A stretch of 37,257 nt of DNA from Nitrospira sp. UBA5699 (GTDB lineage Bacteria > Nitrospirota > Nitrospiria > Nitrospirales > Nitrospiraceae), in assembly GCA_002420105.1 (NCBI GenBank), contig DIHJ01000061.1, forward strand, positions 58,582 to 95,838, written 5' to 3'. Every line of letters starts with the position of its first letter. The first letter of the stretch is position 1. The position numbers and the translations under genes are program-made. The notes beneath the pieces are model-generated. The model saw only the letters and a list, made by a program, of their open reading frames with translations. It had not been told where the DNA came from and searched no databases. Of the stretch, positions 33,160-37,257 are shown one piece after another.

Positions 33160-33372
33160 TTAGGCCGGAACGTCGACGTATTCGACTTGGCTGCTGGGCG
33201 GGGGGATAGGAAGGCCGTCTGCTTTGAGACCTTCCAGATGAAGCTCGATGGCTTCCCGGAGGAGGGATTCGGTCCCTGACACAGTAGTGCATACAGCAAT
33301 GCATCCTGGTAAAGCTGAAACATACGCCGTGCAATTTGAAGGAGCTTTCTCGATCACAGTGGCATAACGCAT
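33160..33372 (-). CDS. hicB: HicB-family antitoxin
   Basis: 70 residues. The sequence VIEKAPSNCTAYVSALPGCIAVCTTVSGTESLLREAIELHLEGL has the HicB pattern (partial RNase H fold with LPGC and the REAIExHLE helix). It normally neutralises the mRNA-cleaving HicA toxin. It follows a HicA remnant whose stop is two bases before the ATG at 33372, the usual hicA-hicB order. With HicA broken it may be an orphan antitoxin or on the way to loss. Confidence 0.85.
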   Translation of the reverse strand: MRYATVIEKAPSNCTAYVSALPGCIAVCTTVSGTESLLREAIELHLEGLKADGLPIPPPSSQVEYVDVPA

Positions 33373-33373
33373 G

Positions 33374-33470
33374 TCAGAGTGCTTCCCTTTTCCAGCCGGC
33401 TTGCGTAAAGATACTATTCAGTGTTCCGGGAGGCAAGTCGTCGCTTTTGTCGGCTTGATCCTGCCGCCGT
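33374..33470 (-). pseudogene. hicA: Degenerate HicA toxin fragment
   Basis: The last 20 codons in frame give SDDLPPGTLNSIFTQAGW, the C-terminal motif of HicA, ending 2 bases before hicB. The upstream part that should hold the start and the conserved GSH/HxH core is not found in any frame; remnants look frameshifted. The true length of the fragment is uncertain. Confidence 0.6.
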
Positions 33471-33549
33471 CCGCCTTCTTGGCGCATTGTTCTCAGAAAG
33501 TCGCTGCCGTGCAGAGAGTCCGATGGTCTTCTGCACGGCGTGAGCGCGG

Positions 33550-34143
33550 TCACTTCATCTTCTTGGGGTCTTGGTACACCATGAGGTGTGCGTAGGGGCT
33601 GCCTTCGAACATGATGTAGACGCCGGAGGGGTTCGGGGCGGTGGGGAGTTTTGTGGCTGCCGCGTCGAAGGGCCACATGACCATCCAGTGCGGGGGCTCT
33701 TTCACGACCTTGGCTCCGTCTCCTGACATGACGACTTTCCCGTCTTTTTCAAAATGCGAGCCGCCGCGGGCCATATAGGCGATGCCGGGCACCGTGTTCG
33801 TCGGTTTCGGGGCGTTGTTCATGAGGTCGGTCATCCATTGATGAACGGCTGCGTCCATGCACATGGGGTCGGGGTCCGGGAGGTTCATCACGGTTGGGAT
33901 GCAGGTAAAACCGTTGGCGCTTTTCTTGGATTCTGTCAGCTTGCCGTCGGCGCCGTAGATCATGATTCCGGCCTCTTTCGCGATGTGTGCCGGCGCGGCG
34001 CTTAACGCCAGCGCCGCTTGGTCCTTCTCGGACATCGTTTTGACGGCCGCGCCTTTCTTGGACGGCTTGTCGCCCGCAGTGGCGCCTGTCGGCGCAATGA
34101 AAGCACCGGCGGCCAGGATGGCGAGCAGAATGTATCGAGTCAT
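33550..34143 (-). CDS. Secreted protein of unknown function
   Basis: 197 residues with a signal peptide (about 1-23, ending TAG). The mature part contains AAPAHIAKEAGIMIYGADGKLTESKK, GFTCIPTVMNLPDPDPMCMD, VPGIAYMARGGSHFEKDG and PHWMVMWPFDAAATKLP, a pattern I know from uncharacterised exported proteins of environmental bacteria; the two Cys may pair. Strong ribosome site GGAGGA before the ATG. It lies directly upstream of the broken HicA. No enzymatic motif seen. Confidence 0.75.
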   Translation of the reverse strand: MTRYILLAILAAGAFIAPTGATAGDKPSKKGAAVKTMSEKDQAALALSAAPAHIAKEAGIMIYGADGKLTESKKSANGFTCIPTVMNLPDPDPMCMDAAVHQWMTDLMNNAPKPTNTVPGIAYMARGGSHFEKDGKVVMSGDGAKVVKEPPHWMVMWPFDAAATKLPTAPNPSGVYIMFEGSPYAHLMVYQDPKKMK

Positions 34144-34329
34144 TCTTTCCTCCTCCGCAAAATGGATGTTAGAGGGAGCAGAGTGCTTAGGCTAGCGCGA
34201 ACGGAAGGAGAAATCCATCATCCGTCTCATCTACGTTTGACGTGCTTCTCCAGCGGATGAGCCGTAAGGAACATCGGTTCGTGCTTGTCGGGGAGCGTTT
34301 GCGGCTTCTTCCTGTTGCAACCTGATTCC

Positions 34330-34354
34330 GAGGGAGACGCAGGGCGTCTCCCTC
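34330..34354 (-). terminator. Perfect 11-bp hairpin after the 74-residue gene
   Basis: GAGGGAGACGC (34330-34340), loop AGG, GCGTCTCCCTC (34344-34354). It is 18 bases past the stop at 34373 on the minus strand. No T-run, so possibly an intrinsic-like terminator of a GC-rich genome. Confidence 0.55.
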
Positions 34355-34372
34355 AGCGCGGCGGTCTCGCGA

Positions 34373-34597
34373 TTATCCGGGCGGGAGCATGAAATAGGTG
34401 CCGATGGCTAACAACGGCGCGCCGACATAGAGGGCGGTTTTCCCGAAGGTGTCGTACAGGCCGTAGCAGAGGATGCCCCACATGAGGGTGTAATACATCG
34501 TGGCGATGCCGCGATAGCTGCCTCCGGCTCCTTCTGCGAAAGCCATAGCGGGCGACGAGACGGCCAATCCGATCAGCAGGCTGAGTCCCGGTCTCAT
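34373..34597 (-). CDS. Small membrane or exported protein of unknown function
   Basis: 74 residues from ATG 34597, preceded by a very strong AGGAGG site. Two hydrophobic segments: a signal-like one (about 1-20, ending AMAFAEG) and a second membrane stretch (about 34-72, YYTLMWGILCYGLY ... LYVGAPLLAIGTYF). No family recognised. It stands alone between two strong hairpins (34330-34354 and 34659-34694). Confidence 0.7.
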   Translation of the reverse strand: MRPGLSLLIGLAVSSPAMAFAEGAGGSYRGIATMYYTLMWGILCYGLYDTFGKTALYVGAPLLAIGTYFMLPPG

Positions 34598-34658
34598 ACA
34601 CTCCTCCTTTGACAGGATGTGAAGGTGCGATTTGGGAAATGAGGGGTGCTGAAACGCG

Positions 34659-34694
34659 AACGCCCTCACGGCGCGATCCTGCCGTGAGGGCGTT
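34659..34694. terminator. Perfect 14-bp hairpin upstream of the small gene
   Basis: AACGCCCTCACGGC (34659-34672) pairs with GCCGTGAGGGCGTT (34681-34694) around an 8-base loop. On the minus strand it follows the YD-repeat gene and precedes the 74-residue gene, so it may end the former or attenuate the latter. Confidence 0.6.
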
Positions 34695-34889
34695 GTGGTG
34701 TACCGGAACGACTGAGCCGCGTTGGATCTTCGAGGGCTACCCCGATTCCATGCTCGGCCTCTTTGTATAAGCCAAAATGGTGCATTTTTTTACCGCACAT
34801 GTCAAGCAGGGGCACTCCGATCCGGTTTTCGGGCAAACGGGAACGTGGGTCGTACCGCGATCTGTAAACCCTCCGCCCGCATGCGGCCC

Positions 34890-35714
34890 CTAGCGTGTAT
34901 CGTAATAATCGATGACGCGCATTCTGGCCGCAGGGCTCACGGTCATGTCGGCTTCCGCCGGAGTGCCGGCTTCCTTCACCGTCTGTTCTTTGATCCAGTT
35001 GCCTGCGCCATCGTACTCATAGGTCGTAATCCATCTCCCCGGCCTGTCCGCGCGAAACTGTTCGGTCGTGGTCCGGCTGCGTCGTCCGGTCACGTCATAC
35101 TCGTGCACGACCTTTCCCGTGACGGCTCCGCCGGGGTCGTAGCTGGTCAGTGCGAGCCATCTTCCCTGGCCGTCATAGGTCCAGGCCAACTCACCGAGCA
35201 ATTGCCCGTCGCGATAACGAGCCGAATAAAGGATGCGTCCGAGGACGTCGAACAGATTTCTGCTCGCCAGGGTTCCGTCGGTGTGAAGCGTTTCGGAGAG
35301 CCGGCCGGACCGGTCGTAGGTGGAGAACTCGGCGTCGTGAAACTCGCCGTCCCGGTACGCGGCGACAACGGCCGTTTGCCGTCCGGAGGAATCTTGTGCG
35401 TAGGCGAACCGCTTGTGGTAGAGGAGGGTCAGGCCGGCCTCGTAGGCGAGCTCTTCTTGCAGGGCTCCCCGCTCGTCATAGGTAAATACGTAGCGGGTCG
35501 AGCTGTTCCCGCGTTGTTCGTAGGTCACCGCCTCGATGAGACGACCCGTGCGGTCATAGGTTTCGGATTCTGAAAAGCCCGGTGTCATGGTCACGACGGA
35601 TCGAACCGGACCGATCAGATCGTCTTTGTCCCTGGCGGTCCTGCCGGAGGCGCCGGCGTCGGAAACGCCCATCAAGAAGACGAACAAACCTAGTGCAACG
35701 AGGTGAAACGGCAT
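34890..35714 (-). CDS. Secreted YD-repeat protein
   Basis: 274 residues from ATG 35714 (GGAGC upstream; a GTG at 35720 is two codons earlier). Signal peptide about 1-24 (ending GAS). The rest is a chain of YD-type repeats: YDRTGRLIEAVTYE, YDERGALQEELAY, YDRSGRLSETLHTDG, YDGQGRWLALTSYD, YDVTGRRSRTTTE, YDGAGNWIKEQ, the elements of Rhs/teneurin shells, but here short and without a toxin domain. It is probably an envelope or exported carbohydrate/protein-binding protein. Unlike true Rhs proteins there is no transporter or toxin context. Confidence 0.8.
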   Translation of the reverse strand: MPFHLVALGLFVFLMGVSDAGASGRTARDKDDLIGPVRSVVTMTPGFSESETYDRTGRLIEAVTYEQRGNSSTRYVFTYDERGALQEELAYEAGLTLLYHKRFAYAQDSSGRQTAVVAAYRDGEFHDAEFSTYDRSGRLSETLHTDGTLASRNLFDVLGRILYSARYRDGQLLGELAWTYDGQGRWLALTSYDPGGAVTGKVVHEYDVTGRRSRTTTEQFRADRPGRWITTYEYDGAGNWIKEQTVKEAGTPAEADMTVSPAARMRVIDYYDTR

Positions 35715-35814
35715 GGGCACGCTCCGGGCCTGGAGGATATTTTAGGACCGAACCGGGAAAATAAGAAGGCCCTTTTCCCGCATGTGATCCGGTGAGCGGT
35801 GCGCCGCATCGGCA

Positions 35815-36156
35815 CTATCGCGCCTTTCGTGGAAAATCCGGAGCCGGCGGTTGAACGGGAGCAACCGGTTGCGGGATAGGCGAGGGAGTATTGGGGAGTT
35901 GAAGCGGCGGGCCCAGGTTGATCGACGGACTCTGCGGCGGCTGGACGGTGGTGCGTCGCTCACCCCCAGGCGGATCGAACAGGGTGCCGACATTCCCCTC
36001 GGGGTCCATGTAGACCTGGACTCCGTCTTCGGTGCCCAGCGCCTCGTTCAAGCGTTCGTTGAATCCCGGTACCCGGGGCGGCAACTCGTCGGACGCAGGA
36101 AGCGTCGTGGGCCATGCCGCTTCCAGGATTGCGAATAAGACTGCCGATCGGTACAT
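35815..36156 (-). CDS. Small exported proline-rich protein
   Basis: 113 residues from ATG 36156, with a short signal-like N-terminus (MYRSAVLFAILEAAWPTTLPA). Then PGFNERLNEALGTEDGVQVYMDPEGNVGTLFDPPGG and a Pro-rich tail of about 45 residues. Family not recognised. A longer start at 36195 has GGAG just before it but would spoil the signal; the true start is therefore uncertain. Divergent from the DUF202 gene. Confidence 0.55.
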   Translation of the reverse strand: MYRSAVLFAILEAAWPTTLPASDELPPRVPGFNERLNEALGTEDGVQVYMDPEGNVGTLFDPPGGERRTTVQPPQSPSINLGPPLQLPNTPSPIPQPVAPVQPPAPDFPRKAR

Positions 36157-36228
36157 AGGTCTATTGTACTCCGGATCGGGTGGCGGAATTGACATCTCCG
36201 GAGTCTGTGACTAGAGTCCGCCGGGAGA

Positions 36229-36259
36229 GACGCCGCGACAGCAGGGAGCCCGCGGCGTC
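36229..36259. promoter_or_regulatory. Hairpin in the divergent promoter region
   Basis: GACGCCGCG (36229-36237) and CGCGGCGTC (36251-36259) form a 9-bp perfect inverted repeat with a 13-base loop, about 35 bases before the DUF202 ATG. It could be an operator or a leader structure; no more can be said. Confidence 0.35.
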
Positions 36260-36292
36260 CGTGCGACCTGCGATACGGGAGCGAGGAGGACA

Positions 36293-36658
36293 ATGTCGGA
36301 CCCGCGGGTATTCTTTGCCGCAGAACGCACGCTGCTGGCCTGGGTGCGTTCGGGCCTCACGATGATGGCCTTCGGTTTCGTCGTGGCGAGATTCGGACTC
36401 ATTCTGGACCTCGTGTCTGTCTCGAGCCTGTCCGGCGCGGCACCTCATTCCCATTGGCTGTCCGAGCTGCTCGGGATTGTCCTGGTTATGTTGGGTGCGG
36501 CCGTCATACTGGGCGCCTTGTGCAATCATCGGCTGTACGTCAGCTCTCTTCCGGCTGAGGATATTCCGAACTTGCGCCTGCCGTGGCTGACTTCCTTTCT
36601 CTCTGTTTCGCTGGCGATCGTCGGCATTCTGTTGGCCGGGTATCTGGCATTCGTATGA
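36293..36658 (+). CDS. DUF202 (YidH-like) membrane protein
   Basis: 121 residues. The signature AERTLLAWVRSG (10-21) followed by GLTMMAFGFVV is diagnostic of DUF202. Three membrane segments: about 19-40, 57-76 and 98-120. Function unknown; members are inner-membrane proteins. GAGGAGGAC before the ATG is a strong ribosome site. First gene of a two-gene plus-strand unit. Confidence 0.9.
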   Translation: MSDPRVFFAAERTLLAWVRSGLTMMAFGFVVARFGLILDLVSVSSLSGAAPHSHWLSELLGIVLVMLGAAVILGALCNHRLYVSSLPAEDIPNLRLPWLTSFLSVSLAIVGILLAGYLAFV

Positions 36659-36782
36659 ACCTGCGTCACGACCGGACTCGGGCGGAAGAAAGGGCGGAGG
36701 CGCAGTCCTTCCGATCAGTTCCTCCCGCCGGTTCTCGCGGCGTGCTTGACGCGTGCTCCGTTCGGGCGTAGGGTTTTCCCTG

Positions 36783-37127
36783 ATGAAGAAAGAGTATGGG
36801 TTGTACGGAACCGCCTTGCTTTCCGGAGTCCTGGTCTGGATTGTCGTGGCTGCGTTCTCCGGCCGGAGGGAGGCCTGGGACTCCGAACTGTACTTTACGC
36901 TCGGCATTCCGACGCTCTGTCTCGTTGCCGGTATCCTCGGTTTTGTTGAGCCGGCGAGGTCGTGGCGATGGGGGATGGTTCCTCTGTTGGGGCAGGCCGT
37001 CTGGTTGTTTACCACCCAAGGGTTCGGCAATCTCTGGCCGCTCGGGTTGGTCACCTTCGGCATCTTCGCCGTTCCTTCAATTGTCACGGCGCGAGTCGGC
37101 GCCGCCGTCGCAACCCGGATCAGATAG
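36783..37127 (+). CDS. Small four-helix membrane protein of unknown function
   Basis: 114 residues from ATG 36783 with about four hydrophobic segments (8-26, 36-55, 63-78, 84-106). AGGG about 9 bases before the ATG. Family not recognised. It lies 124 bases downstream of the DUF202 gene on the same strand. Confidence 0.6.
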   Translation: MKKEYGLYGTALLSGVLVWIVVAAFSGRREAWDSELYFTLGIPTLCLVAGILGFVEPARSWRWGMVPLLGQAVWLFTTQGFGNLWPLGLVTFGIFAVPSIVTARVGAAVATRIR

Positions 37128-37257
37128 GGAACTCGTTCGGATCGAAGAGCCCTGCGGTCCGGGCGGATGATCCCGTCCGCGTCTCCTCTTCGGAGAATGC
37201 TGCTTCATTCCCTCGCGTTGACAGATTTGGGCAAAGCCAGTAGCCTGTCGCCGGCCC

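Noticed and set aside
33374..33676. An intact toxin gene of 100 codons upstream of hicB
   Set aside because: Only the last 20 or so codons match HicA; the upstream part is antisense-like sequence overlapping the end of the 33550-34143 gene.
34791..34805. TTGACA-like -35 on the minus strand near 34800
   Set aside because: No -10 at a 15-19 base distance; TTATAC is 29 bases away.
34890..35714. Rhs toxin/effector
   Set aside because: Has YD repeats and a signal peptide but is far too short and lacks a C-terminal toxin domain or secretion context.

Overview
The window is GC-rich DNA of a diderm (Gram-negative type) bacterium: it encodes several lipoproteins, a LolA/LolB-like lipoprotein, a TolC-type outer-membrane channel and two RND efflux pumps. 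The gene families (tandem DUF507 genes, secreted copper-protein candidates, a PII-like protein inside an RND operon, a NtrC-type regulator with a cytoplasmic kinase) fit a Nitrospirota (Nitrospira-like) genome. That placement is an inference from gene content; no rRNA or tRNA is present to confirm it. I see no insertion sequence, prophage, CRISPR array or tRNA.

Layout. (1) 1-6317, minus strand: a signalling locus. A 1392-residue fusion (response-receiver, PAS, degenerate kinase, two PilZ domains, LuxD-like alpha/beta-hydrolase, SAM methyltransferase) is followed downstream by a GAF-containing histidine kinase and a sigma-54-dependent response regulator that runs off the left edge. (2) 6659-10304, minus strand: a secreted protein with the ligand layout of PHM-type copper monooxygenases, a secreted NTF2-like protein, a PP2C phosphatase and an RNase H-like exonuclease whose stop overlaps the phosphatase start. 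(3) 10419-21377, plus strand: a long, mostly housekeeping run: cyclophilin-like protein, two DUF507 proteins, TPR lipoprotein, peroxiredoxin, RadA, LolB-like lipoprotein, TsaB, RimI, DUF465, TatC, beta-propeller, peptidyl-prolyl isomerase, lipoprotein and TPR protein. (4) 32789-21452, minus strand: a seven-gene efflux operon read as receiver, RND-2, adaptor-2, PII-like, RND-1, adaptor-1, TolC. Two inner-membrane pumps thus appear to share one outer-membrane channel, with a candidate promoter and a phased repeat pair upstream. (5) 33160-37127: small genes, including a HicB antitoxin with a broken HicA, several secreted or membrane proteins of unknown function, a YD-repeat protein and a DUF202 membrane protein; strong hairpins lie between some of them. 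The last 130 bases hold nothing I can identify.

Most unusual: the fusion protein, which joins c-di-GMP-type domains to a LuxD-like fold that seems to have lost its catalytic triad plus a methyltransferase; the double RND operon in which one pump has lost an otherwise conserved TM4 aspartate; the PHM-like copper protein; and a (CCTTAG)n microsatellite that encodes part of a lipoprotein signal peptide and can fold back on its own ribosome-binding region.
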